Assembly (NCBI GenBank): GCA_945870225.1
Contig: CAMBRF010000001.1
Coordinates: 1-64,000 of the forward strand
Direction: 5' to 3'
DNA from: PVC group bacterium
GTDB lineage: Bacteria; Verrucomicrobiota; Kiritimatiellia; CAIKKV01; CAITUY01
Length of the DNA stretch: 64,000 bases
Shown: piece after piece, positions 16,886 through 25,594 of the stretch
Numbering within the stretch: position 1 is the first letter of the stretch
Layout: every line of letters starts with the position of its first letter
The notes under the pieces: generated by a model
The model's database searches: none
What the model was told of the DNA's origin: nothing
The model's input: only the letters and a program-made list of their open reading frames with translations
Program-made: the position numbers and the translations under genes

Positions 16886-17458
16886 ATGAGCACCATCAGC
16901 GACGCCCTGAAGAAAGTTCAAAAGCAACGGGGAGGGGACCCGTTGCGGGTAAACCCTCCGTCTATGAATAATTCAGGGCAGTCCTCCCTGCCCGCTGGTG
17001 AGGGCTCTCCAGTCAAACCCTTTCCTGTTGTGTGGATTCTGGCGGTGGTCATGGGCCTGCTCCTGGCCGTGTCGATCTGGGTGACCCGCGAGGGTAGCCT
17101 CCAGGCCACCAGACTGCCGGTATCCGTGCTTCCTGTCGTTTTGCCGGGAGTGGTCACACCGAGAGTTGAGTCGGCCGGGAGTGAGCCGCGGACGGCGGTC
17201 GTCAAGCAGGCGGGGGCGGCGATTGAGCCAATGCAGGCACCACCGGCCGCGCCTCCGGCGCCCGTCGCCGCACGGGAACGGCTTGCGGCTCCGGTGCTGA
17301 GCGCGATCTTCTACGCGCCCAAAAACCCTCTGGCGATCATCAATGGCGAGAGTGTCAAGGTCGGGGAGTTGGTGGGGGGCTGGAAGGTGCTTGAAATTCT
17401 TGCGGAGAGTGTGCGGTTGGAGGGTGATGGCGAAGAGCGTGTGATCAAGTTGAAGTAG
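16886..17458 (+). CDS. GspB/ExeB-like inner-membrane protein
   Basis: 190 residues. The N-terminus MSTISDALKKVQKQRGGDP is the typical cytoplasmic 'SxIxdALkK' motif of ExeB/GspB partners. One transmembrane helix (about 48-66, VVWILAVVMGLLLAVSIWV) follows, then a Pro/Ala-rich periplasmic linker and a C-terminal domain (LSAIFYAPKNPLAIINGESV, then VGGWKVLEI) resembling the T2SSB domain. It pairs with the ExeA-like ATPase immediately upstream. Role: scaffold linking the ATPase to the periplasm. Confidence 0.8.
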   Translation: MSTISDALKKVQKQRGGDPLRVNPPSMNNSGQSSLPAGEGSPVKPFPVVWILAVVMGLLLAVSIWVTREGSLQATRLPVSVLPVVLPGVVTPRVESAGSEPRTAVVKQAGAAIEPMQAPPAAPPAPVAARERLAAPVLSAIFYAPKNPLAIINGESVKVGELVGGWKVLEILAESVRLEGDGEERVIKLK

Positions 17459-17598
17459 GGTTTTCGAGCAGGGTGCATACAATAGAATGCAATTTATTCA
17501 TCCTTGTGTACGGCAGAGCACAATACGGGTCAGGGAGGTATTCCGCCTCCTGGCGAGGGGTGCGTTGATACCAGAGTGCTCGTGAAATTCTTCTGCTT

Positions 17599-17629
17599 TT
17601 GCTTTTATTGGCACGTCACCTGCTATATA
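17599..17629 (+). promoter_or_regulatory. Candidate promoter (extended -10) for the membrane operon
   Basis: TGCTATATA (TG at 17621, -10 TATATA at 17624-17629) is an extended -10, with TTGCTT at 17599-17604 as a poor -35 at 19-nt spacing. It lies in the 250-bp gap before the seven-gene operon. A GGAGG/CCTCC hairpin lies further upstream (about 17535-17555) without a T-tract. Confidence 0.35.
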
Positions 17630-17708
17630 TTCTCCGCTTCTCAATGGGCTGGGTTTTTTATCCCCGCCGATCTTTTTACCGGATGAATGAGTCCAAAAAT
17701 GAAACGGG

Positions 17709-20336
17709 ATGGAGACTGAAAGCGTGCCGAAGGAACCGACAAGAGGGCTGACCATCCGGTCGTTCGTGGTGGCCATGGTGTCCATGCTGTTGATGGGCAT
17801 ATGGATTCAGTACGAGGAATTGTTCAACACCAACGGTGGACCGCTGGCGGAGAACTCGCCCCCGAATAGCGCGGTGGGGGTGATCGGGGTGTTGCTGGTC
17901 ATCTGTGCGGTGCTTTACAGGATCCGGCGTCCCCTGCGGCTGGTCGCGGCCGAAATGGTGGTCATCTACGCGGCCCTGGTCCTGGCGGCTCCCTTGATGA
18001 CGCAGGGCATGTGGCACCGGATTTTCGGATTGGTTGCGGCGGTCCCGCACAATCAGGATTTCAAGACATATGAAAGCCTGCCGCCGATGGTCTGGCCGCA
18101 TGGCGACAATCTCATCTCGAACGGACGGTTCGAAAACAAGTTGGCGGGGTTTGAGCAGACCGGCGGAGGGACGCTGGAGTGGGAGGACATCAGGGTCAAG
18201 GAGGGGTTGACGCGCCGGAGTCCGGTGTTGTCCAACGGGGGGGACCCGCTGACCCACGCCTCGATCCAGTGGTCGATTGACCGCTATGATAAAAACGGCC
18301 GGGAAATTTTGGTTCCCGGAGAGAGCTGTCTTTTCTCCATGCTCATCCGGGCCCAGGGGTTTACGAAGGGTTCCAGTTATTTCGTTATGATGCAGGCGGA
18401 TAATGGGATCATCCAGACCCTGTTGATCAGCGCGGATGCGACGCTGCCCACCTTCGCCTTGCCCGGTGGATTCCAGCGTGTCGGTGTCAATCCCGTCAAA
18501 ATCCCGACGGACATAAAGAAAAAGTTGACCTTTTCGGTTGGGATGACAGGTGAGGGAAAGATCGCCTTGCAGGACTTTGAGTTCATGAACGTCGAGGCGG
18601 TCGAGGGGGCCTACTCCGGGCGACGGAGGGTGACGGCGGGTAATCTATCCAAACTGGGTCCGAATGAGCGCGATTTCATGGTCATACGCCCCGATAACCT
18701 GTTCAGTTTGGCCGGTCTGAAGTATTTGGTAACGGGGTATATTCCGCTGGGGCAATGGGTACAGCCTGCGTTGGCGTGGAGCCTGCTGGTGTTGGGGTTG
18801 TTTATCGGGTTCCTCGGGTTGAATGTGTTGATGCGCAAGCAGTGGGTGGAGTTCGAGCGCTTCACGTTTCCTCTCACGATTTTGCCCAAGAGCCTTTTTG
18901 GGGAAACGATGGGGCCGGATGGTCGGCTGCACCGGACCGTTTTCCGGAACAGGATCCTGTGGATCGGGTTCGCGGTGGGGCTGGTGTTGGCATTGCTGAA
19001 AGGCATTCAATTCTACTACCCCCAATGTCCGGCGCCCGTCCTCAACGTGGGAACCTTCGGTTCCTTTGTGAATAATGAGTTGCTCAAGGTGTTCCTGAAA
19101 AATGTCGGGGTTGGGGTGGGGACCGGGATCGGTTTTTCGTTGTGTTTGCTGGCCATTGCCATGCTGATCGAGACGGACATCCTGTTTTCGTTGTGGGCGT
19201 TTTTCATTTTGTTCCAGTTATGGAATTTGTTTGGGCGGCTCTTTACCCTGACGCGCTACCCGGGCTACCCGTGGGAATTCCAGCAGGGGATGGGGGCGTT
19301 CATCGGTTATGCGCTGGTGGCCGTTTTTGTGGGACGGCAGCACCTGTGGCATGTTGCCCGCATGGTCCTGGGGCTGGGTAAGCCCGGGGAAGACACCAGT
19401 TCGAAGGAGGAAGTGGTGTCCTACCGGCAGGCGGTGCTGTTGGTGGTTGCCTCACTGGCCACACTGGCCTTGTGGGGTATCTGGACCGAAATGGGAGCCC
19501 GGGCGAGCCTGTTGTTCTTCGGCTACATGCTGGTGTGCGGCTTTGCGGCGAGCAAGATCCGTGCGGAATGCGGAGCCCCCTTCGGTTATCTAACCCCGTA
19601 CTACGGAATTCAGTTCATGACCGCGCTGGGCGGTTTTGCGGTGTTCAAATCGACCGGCATGCTGATGGCCACGCTGGCCAGCGGTTTTCTTTGCACCACG
19701 GTGTTCCTCCTGATGGCGCCGGTGCAGGTGGAAATGATGGAACTCGGGCGGCATTTCAAAGTGCGTCCGCGTGATGTGGGGGCGGGCTTGACGATGGGCG
19801 TGTTGGGAGGGTTGTTCATCGGCGGGTTTGTGCTGCTCTGCTGGTTGTACGGATTCGGCGGCAATAATCTCAAGACCACGTGGCCCTATGAGCAGAATTG
19901 GTACTTCGATACCTTCCGCGTGGGCGAGGCCGATGCCGACCGGGCCTTTGCCGTGGGAACGCTCGGAAAGACGCCGGAGTTACAGGCGCTTAACGTGTCG
20001 CAGAATATCGATGCCAAGGGATTGACGATCGGCATGGGGATCACGGGGGTTGTGGCCTTCCTGCGGATGAAGTTCATGTGGTTCCCCTTCCATCCCATCG
20101 GGTATGTGCTGGCGTCGAGTTTCTTCATGCGGACGGCGTGGTTCATTTTTTTCCTGGCATGGCTGATCCGGCTGATCCTTTTCAGGTTGGGAGGCGCGCA
20201 GGTCATTCGCCGGGGTTTGGTTCCCTTCTGCGTGGGGATGTTCCTGGGATGTGTGGCCTCCATTGCCGTTTTTGATGTCGTGGGCATCTGCCTGCGTGTC
20301 CGGGGCGTAACCGAAGTTTACTCGAAAATCCCATGA
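17709..20336 (+). CDS. OPT-like multi-pass membrane protein, DUF6785/DUF6784 type
   Basis: 875 residues and many transmembrane helices. The first 110 residues hold three helices (SFVVAMVSMLLMGIWIQY, VGVIGVLLVICAVLY and a third). A periplasmic beta-rich insert follows (about 130-330, with NLISNGRFENKLAGFEQTGG, carbohydrate-binding-like) and then at least ten helices. Motifs such as FERFTFPLTILPKSLFG and KIRAECGAPFGYLTPYYG are shared with DUF6785 proteins of PVC and related bacteria, which resemble oligopeptide transporters; no substrate is established. It heads a seven-gene operon and overlaps the next start by 4 nt. A second, shorter member is encoded two genes downstream, suggesting a heteromeric complex. 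A GTG at 17724 with GGAG upstream is an alternative start. Confidence 0.75.
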   Translation: METESVPKEPTRGLTIRSFVVAMVSMLLMGIWIQYEELFNTNGGPLAENSPPNSAVGVIGVLLVICAVLYRIRRPLRLVAAEMVVIYAALVLAAPLMTQGMWHRIFGLVAAVPHNQDFKTYESLPPMVWPHGDNLISNGRFENKLAGFEQTGGGTLEWEDIRVKEGLTRRSPVLSNGGDPLTHASIQWSIDRYDKNGREILVPGESCLFSMLIRAQGFTKGSSYFVMMQADNGIIQTLLISADATLPTFALPGGFQRVGVNPVKIPTDIKKKLTFSVGMTGEGKIALQDFEFMNVEAVEGAYSGRRRVTAGNLSKLGPNERDFMVIRPDNLFSLAGLKYLVTGYIPLGQWVQPALAWSLLVLGLFIGFLGLNVLMRKQWVEFERFTFPLTILPKSLFGETMGPDGRLHRTVFRNRILWIGFAVGLVLALLKGIQFYYPQCPAPVLNVGTFGSFVNNELLKVFLKNVGVGVGTGIGFSLCLLAIAMLIETDILFSLWAFFILFQLWNLFGRLFTLTRYPGYPWEFQQGMGAFIGYALVAVFVGRQHLWHVARMVLGLGKPGEDTSSKEEVVSYRQAVLLVVASLATLALWGIWTEMGARASLLFFGYMLVCGFAASKIRAECGAPFGYLTPYYGIQFMTALGGFAVFKSTGMLMATLASGFLCTTVFLLMAPVQVEMMELGRHFKVRPRDVGAGLTMGVLGGLFIGGFVLLCWLYGFGGNNLKTTWPYEQNWYFDTFRVGEADADRAFAVGTLGKTPELQALNVSQNIDAKGLTIGMGITGVVAFLRMKFMWFPFHPIGYVLASSFFMRTAWFIFFLAWLIRLILFRLGGAQVIRRGLVPFCVGMFLGCVASIAVFDVVGICLRVRGVTEVYSKIP

Positions 20337-23300
20337 GCGAGTCCCGTCCATATTCTTTGTCAGGTCAACTTATCGTTGCCGCCTTGTTCGTGGTGGTGGG
20401 GCTGGGGCTGCTCGTTGCTTTCGTGTTGTTTGCCCAGCCGCCCGAGCGCGAACACCGCACGGCCTTCGAGCGGAATTTTTCCGAGGAAAGGCTCCTGAGC
20501 CGGTTGACGGATGCCGGGTTACAGGAAACCGTTGCGCGTTTGGAGGCGGTGGGAGAGCGGGAGGGCGAGCGGTCAATCGGGCGGTTGACCGGTAGCCCCG
20601 GCTTTTATCGGACCGAGATCTTCATCAAGGATGTTTTTACCGCTGCCGGTCTCGAGGTGCGCACTCAGGAATTTGAGGTAACCGTTCCTGAAACCGAATT
20701 TTGCGAGATCCGGGGGGCGAATGGCAAACCGCTTGAGGGGGTCACGCTTTATCCCTTCGAACCTGCGGGCCTGATTCCCCAGAGTGTTCCGCCGGAGGGC
20801 ATCAAGGCGCGGTTGATCCAGACGGAAAGCACGGATCTGGCGCTTCTGGCCGGGAATGATCCCAGGAAGACGATCGTTGTGACCTATCTCGATTCCGCCC
20901 TTGGCTGGAAGGCGCTGGCCGGTGTTGGTGTTCCGGCCGTTATTGTTCGTGAAGACGATGTAGCCAAGGCGTTGCGGGGTGACCCGGATACTGCGTCACC
21001 ATGGATCGATATGCTGGGGGGGGCGGATATCGCCTTCCCGCGGTTTGTGGCTCGTGGCCCGATCGACACGTTCAGCGGTCAGGATGTCACGATCCGGTCA
21101 AAGGTTGTCTGGAAGACCAAACGGGTTCGTAACGTGGTGGGCGTGTTGCGGGGGAAAGGGGCAGGCCGGGAGGCCGTTGTCCTGAATAGTTTTTATGACA
21201 GCAACTCGGTGGTGCCGGAACTGGCCCCGGGTGCGGAGCAGGCCCTTTCGCTGGCAACACTTCTGGAACTGGCCAAGGCGCTTGGGCCCTACAAGGGCGA
21301 GTTGGGGCGTGATGTGATTTTTGTCGCCACCGCCGGGCATGCCCAGGCCCTGGCGGGAACCTGCCGCCTGATGGAGGCCGTCGAAACGTTTACCCAGGCG
21401 CGGAGCGACTACAAGTCCCTGGATCGGCGTCAGTCCGAACAGAGGCGCCTGTTCGATTATTCCAAACGTGCTGTGGCGCTGTGTGCCGAGATGGCCCGGG
21501 GGGCGACGGGTGACGTTCTCCGGTTGAAGGAGCGGTTGGCCCAGGATTCAGACTTCCGAGGGTGGTTCGAGCAAGGAATGGAAGTGGTGGCAGGCGAGGT
21601 CAATCTGGACCGCCGGGAAGAGATGATCACCGCCAAGTTGAACTACCTGCGGGCGGGTCGACCGATCTTCCGCGAGGGGTTTGACGCGCTGAAAGCCACG
21701 GATGACGAGCGGGCAAGGTCGGAAAACACGCATCCCCTGTTGAAGGCCTTCACCGCGGCCCAGACTCGTGACAATACTTCCGGTAACCTGCTTTCCCTGC
21801 CGGTTTGGGCGTTGCCGGAGCGGCCGGAATTCGTGCCGTGGGGCTATGCGAAACGGGCTCTCCAGTACTTTGAAGCGCGGCGTGAGTATCACCGTCAGCG
21901 CGTGAAGGAGTTAGGTGATACCCTGGACTTGCAGAAGGTGTTTGCCGCGTATGATCGCACCCTGACGTTGAATCTTGATCTCTACTCGGGGGGCGGCAGA
22001 GCCCTCAACAATCTCGCCTTGCTGGTGGGGATTTCGAATCCGGGAACGGTGGTTGAACCCCAGGTGACGGATCTCGCCAATGCCCTTACGGTCAATGTGC
22101 CGACCCGGGGCGCGTCCCGGCTTTTCAAAGTGATCCAGTGGGGCTCGCGGGATGCCGCTGGCAGCAAGCAGTATCCCAACACCATATCCACGGATTTGAC
22201 GGAATTGGAGTCTGAAGCCTGGTTCCGGTGCGGCCGGCTCGCTTTTACCGTTTCCAATTACGACTATTATCCCCCGCGTGCCTGTACCCCGGAGGATACC
22301 TGGGATGGACTGTCCCTGACCGTCATGAACCAGCATGTGCCGGTGATTGGCAGGACGGTGCTGGCTCTGGCGGCAGGGCTGGTGCCGATGAAAACCATCA
22401 AGGAAGACCGAACCCGCTCGATTTTCTCCCTGCGCGGGACCCTGTTTGGTAGCGCGGGTTCTGCCACCATGATCCCGAGTCATCCCATGTGGCCGAACAC
22501 GTTCATTCGGGCGTTCTCTTCGAACAATAAGATCTTTTCCGGTATTCACCACCGGGGTGTCAATGTGTCGCCGGTTCTGCAGGTGAATCCTTACGGAAGG
22601 TTTGAGCGGGATATTGTTTTTGACGTATCGCGGTGGAACAATGCCGTCAACGTGCTGGCGCTGCGGTTCGATGAGCAGGGCCGGATGGTGTATATCAATG
22701 AAATCGCCTCCGGCAACCGGAGCGTTTTCAGTTCAAGCATTCCCGGAAACGAGTTGGCGGCAACAAAGTCCGGGGCCCCGCGGGAGGTCAACCTCTCGAT
22801 GTTCCGGTGCGTGCCGGTGACGTTCTACGACCAGATTAATCCGCAGACGATGAAGCGGTTCCGGGGTGTCTCCTATCTGGACCGACTCAGTTTTTCCTCG
22901 CCCTCCCGCTCGCACTACGAGGAGTTCATCGCCTTCCTGGAGCCGGACCTTGTGTTCTACGTGGGCATGATGGATGGAGCGGCGGAGAACAAGGAATTGC
23001 TCGCGGATCGGGCGTTCATGTTGAATGTCGACCGCAAGGCTCCGATTCTTCCCGGGGAGTCTGAGATTCACGGGCCCGGGTATCTCGCGGCGGATACCCC
23101 GGCGCTGTCGGTCCCGATGTTTGATACGGCGGCCTCGATGCTGAGAACGGCGGAAAAACGCCTGCGACTGCAGGAGCGGTTCGGCATGGCGGATGAGTTG
23201 ATGCTCAGTTTTCATCGTCAGGCGAAAGAATGGCTTGAGGAGGCCTATTTAAAGTGGGAGCAGAAGGATCCAGCCGCTGCCGTCAATGCCGCGGGCGCGA

Positions 23301-25594
23301 GCGAGGGGTATGCGATCAACAACTACCCGGTGATCCGGTCGCGGATCTCGCAGGCGGTGGTGGGGATTGTCTGGTATCTCGGGCTGCTGGTGCCGTTTGT
23401 GTTCTTCACCGAGAAACTGATGTTCGGGTTTACCGATATCCGTAAGCAACTGCTGGCCAGCGGCATCATTTTCCTGGTGGTCTTCGCGCTGTTGCGCCTG
23501 TTCCATCCCGCCTTCCAGATTGTCCGGTCGTCTCTGATGATCCTGCTCGGGTTCGTGATCCTGCTCCTGTCGTTGCTGGTGACCGTGATGGTTAGCGGTA
23601 AGTTCAAGCAGAACCTGAAGGATCTCCGGAGCAAGGAAGGTCAGGTGGAGGGGGCTGATATCAGCCGTGGCGGGGTGATCGGAACCGCCTTCATGCTGGG
23701 CTTGAACAACATGCGCCGCCGGAAGGTCCGGACCGGGTTGACCTGCGCCACGCTGGTGCTGATTACCTTCGTGATGATCTGTTTCACCTCCGTGTCAACC
23801 GACCTGGTCAATGTTGAGCAGCCGACGGGGCGATCGTCATGGAACGGCATGATGATCCGGGATCCCAATTTCAGGTCGTTGGACGGCAACGAGATTTCCA
23901 ATATCCGGCGGATCTACGGGAACCAGTATCCCGTGACGGTCCACCGGTGGCTGGCGGCCGGATTGAAGAGTGAGGGCCGCGGCCAGAATGCGGAGATCAT
24001 TATTGATCGCGATTATCTGGTCAACAACAACAAGGTGGTTAAACGGGGACGGGTCAATGCGGCCATTGAAATGGCCTGGGATGAGCCGATCTTTACCGGG
24101 ATGGACCGTTATCTCATGACGAAAAAAGGGTGGTTTACGCGTCCACCCCAGAACCGGACTGAACGGATGAAGTCCCTGGGCGAGGGGTATCAGGCGAGGC
24201 GGCAGATCATGCTTCCGGACGCCATTGCGCGTGATCTTGGGATCACTCCCGGCGATGTGGATACGGCGGTGACTCCCCTGGTCGTCTCCCTGCGCGGGGT
24301 TGAATATGATGTGCGGGGCATTTTCGATTCCGTCGAAATGAACAAGTGTCTCGGTCTGGACGGGCAGGCCCTGATGCCGTTCGATGTGAACACGATGCAA
24401 AGCGTGGGCACGGCCTCGGACGGGAGCGCCATCATTCCGCCGGATACCGGGCGATTGCCCGCCTCGCAGGTGGTCGTGGTTAATCTGTTGCCGAGTCCGG
24501 GTCCTGGCGAAGGGGTGATCGATGCCAACTGTTTTGTGCTTTTCCCCAAGGGTGCCTACCGTGTCAAGTCCGACGGCCCGGAGTATCCGGCGCTTGATTA
24601 CCGGAGCCAGCGGCGATTGGTGCTGGGGTATCTGGAACGCATCGGGCAGCCGGCCTATTATGCGATTGACGGTATTTCGTATTACGGATCCCGTCAGAGG
24701 GCGCGAACATTTGCCGGACTGCTGGAGCTGCTGGTGCCGATCCTGATCGCCGCCTTGACGGTGTTCAGTACCATGCGGGGTTCGGTCTACGAACGACGCA
24801 GCGAAATCTACGTCTACAATGCCGTCGGGATCGCCCCCAACCATGTTTTCTTCATGTTCATGGCGGAGGCCTGCGTTTACGCGGTGGTCGGTGCCGTGAT
24901 GGGGTATATTTTAAGCCAGGGGACCGGCCGGCTGTTGACCGTGCTCAATCTGACGGGTGGCATGAAGATGGACTACAGCTCGATCGAGACCATTTATGCC
25001 TCGTTGGCGATCATGGGTGCGGTCTTGCTCTCGACCATCGTACCGGCGCGCGAGGCGGCCAAGCTGGCCGCGCCTTCCGATACGACGCATTGGACGGTGC
25101 CGAAGGCGGAGGGCGACCGGATGGTCTTCAATCTGCCGTTTACCTTCACGGCGCATGACCGGGTCGCGGTGATCAGCTACTTCCACCGGTGGCTGGATTC
25201 CAACGGGGTGGGTAGTTCAGGCCCGTTCTTTTGTTCGCCGCCGGTGCAATTTCTGGAGGTGTGCGAAAAAGCAGGGAAGGTGGGCGAGGATGAGCTCGTC
25301 CCCTCTGTGGCCAGCACCGTCTGGTTGAAACCTTACGACCTGGGCGTTTCGCAACGCATGGAGATTTCGCTGCCGACAGATCACGAAACCGGCGAGTACG
25401 TGGCCCTCATCACCCTGACCCGCCTGAGCGGCAACGTGGCAGGCTGGAACCGGACCTTGCTTCCGTTCCTGGGTGTTCTGAGGAAGCAGTTCCTGAACTG
25501 GCGGGCAACGACGGACGAGGAACGGCGAGAAATGTTTACTGAAGCCACTCGGTTTTTGAATGAATGTGCGGAAAAGGGGGCACGGCATGCCTGA
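20333..25594 (+). CDS. Giant FtsX/MacB-type permease with M28-peptidase-like ectodomain
   Basis: 1753 residues. One N-terminal helix (LIVAALFVVVGLGLLVAFVL) is followed by a large exported region. Residues about 60-350 follow the M28 fold: SIGRLTGSPGFYRTEIFI, a PA-like insert, then NVVGVLRGKG and VVLNSFYDSNSVV. The M28 metal-binding positions are lost: the aHyDs His is F287, and the GADD and GEE motifs read GAEQ and AGHAQ. Helices at about 1010-1090 lead to an FtsX core (GLNNMRRRKVRTGLTCATLV, MacB-like periplasmic domain, VPILIAALTVFSTMRGS, VPAREAAKLAAPSD), then a C-terminal domain of about 150 residues. FtsX proteins usually have 400-850 residues. It overlaps both neighbours and should work with the downstream ATPases. 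Confidence 0.8.
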   Translation: MSESRPYSLSGQLIVAALFVVVGLGLLVAFVLFAQPPEREHRTAFERNFSEERLLSRLTDAGLQETVARLEAVGEREGERSIGRLTGSPGFYRTEIFIKDVFTAAGLEVRTQEFEVTVPETEFCEIRGANGKPLEGVTLYPFEPAGLIPQSVPPEGIKARLIQTESTDLALLAGNDPRKTIVVTYLDSALGWKALAGVGVPAVIVREDDVAKALRGDPDTASPWIDMLGGADIAFPRFVARGPIDTFSGQDVTIRSKVVWKTKRVRNVVGVLRGKGAGREAVVLNSFYDSNSVVPELAPGAEQALSLATLLELAKALGPYKGELGRDVIFVATAGHAQALAGTCRLMEAVETFTQARSDYKSLDRRQSEQRRLFDYSKRAVALCAEMARGATGDVLRLKERLAQDSDFRGWFEQGMEVVAGEVNLDRREEMITAKLNYLRAGRPIFREGFDALKATDDERARSENTHPLLKAFTAAQTRDNTSGNLLSLPVWALPERPEFVPWGYAKRALQYFEARREYHRQRVKELGDTLDLQKVFAAYDRTLTLNLDLYSGGGRALNNLALLVGISNPGTVVEPQVTDLANALTVNVPTRGASRLFKVIQWGSRDAAGSKQYPNTISTDLTELESEAWFRCGRLAFTVSNYDYYPPRACTPEDTWDGLSLTVMNQHVPVIGRTVLALAAGLVPMKTIKEDRTRSIFSLRGTLFGSAGSATMIPSHPMWPNTFIRAFSSNNKIFSGIHHRGVNVSPVLQVNPYGRFERDIVFDVSRWNNAVNVLALRFDEQGRMVYINEIASGNRSVFSSSIPGNELAATKSGAPREVNLSMFRCVPVTFYDQINPQTMKRFRGVSYLDRLSFSSPSRSHYEEFIAFLEPDLVFYVGMMDGAAENKELLADRAFMLNVDRKAPILPGESEIHGPGYLAADTPALSVPMFDTAASMLRTAEKRLRLQERFGMADELMLSFHRQAKEWLEEAYLKWEQKDPAAAVNAAGASEGYAINNYPVIRSRISQAVVGIVWYLGLLVPFVFFTEKLMFGFTDIRKQLLASGIIFLVVFALLRLFHPAFQIVRSSLMILLGFVILLLSLLVTVMVSGKFKQNLKDLRSKEGQVEGADISRGGVIGTAFMLGLNNMRRRKVRTGLTCATLVLITFVMICFTSVSTDLVNVEQPTGRSSWNGMMIRDPNFRSLDGNEISNIRRIYGNQYPVTVHRWLAAGLKSEGRGQNAEIIIDRDYLVNNNKVVKRGRVNAAIEMAWDEPIFTGMDRYLMTKKGWFTRPPQNRTERMKSLGEGYQARRQIMLPDAIARDLGITPGDVDTAVTPLVVSLRGVEYDVRGIFDSVEMNKCLGLDGQALMPFDVNTMQSVGTASDGSAIIPPDTGRLPASQVVVVNLLPSPGPGEGVIDANCFVLFPKGAYRVKSDGPEYPALDYRSQRRLVLGYLERIGQPAYYAIDGISYYGSRQRARTFAGLLELLVPILIAALTVFSTMRGSVYERRSEIYVYNAVGIAPNHVFFMFMAEACVYAVVGAVMGYILSQGTGRLLTVLNLTGGMKMDYSSIETIYASLAIMGAVLLSTIVPAREAAKLAAPSDTTHWTVPKAEGDRMVFNLPFTFTAHDRVAVISYFHRWLDSNGVGSSGPFFCSPPVQFLEVCEKAGKVGEDELVPSVASTVWLKPYDLGVSQRMEISLPTDHETGEYVALITLTRLSGNVAGWNRTLLPFLGVLRKQFLNWRATTDEERREMFTEATRFLNECAEKGARHA

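Noticed and set aside
20333-25594. Active M28 aminopeptidase
   Set aside because: The fold is suggested, but the metal-binding His and the acidic pairs are replaced, so catalysis is unlikely.
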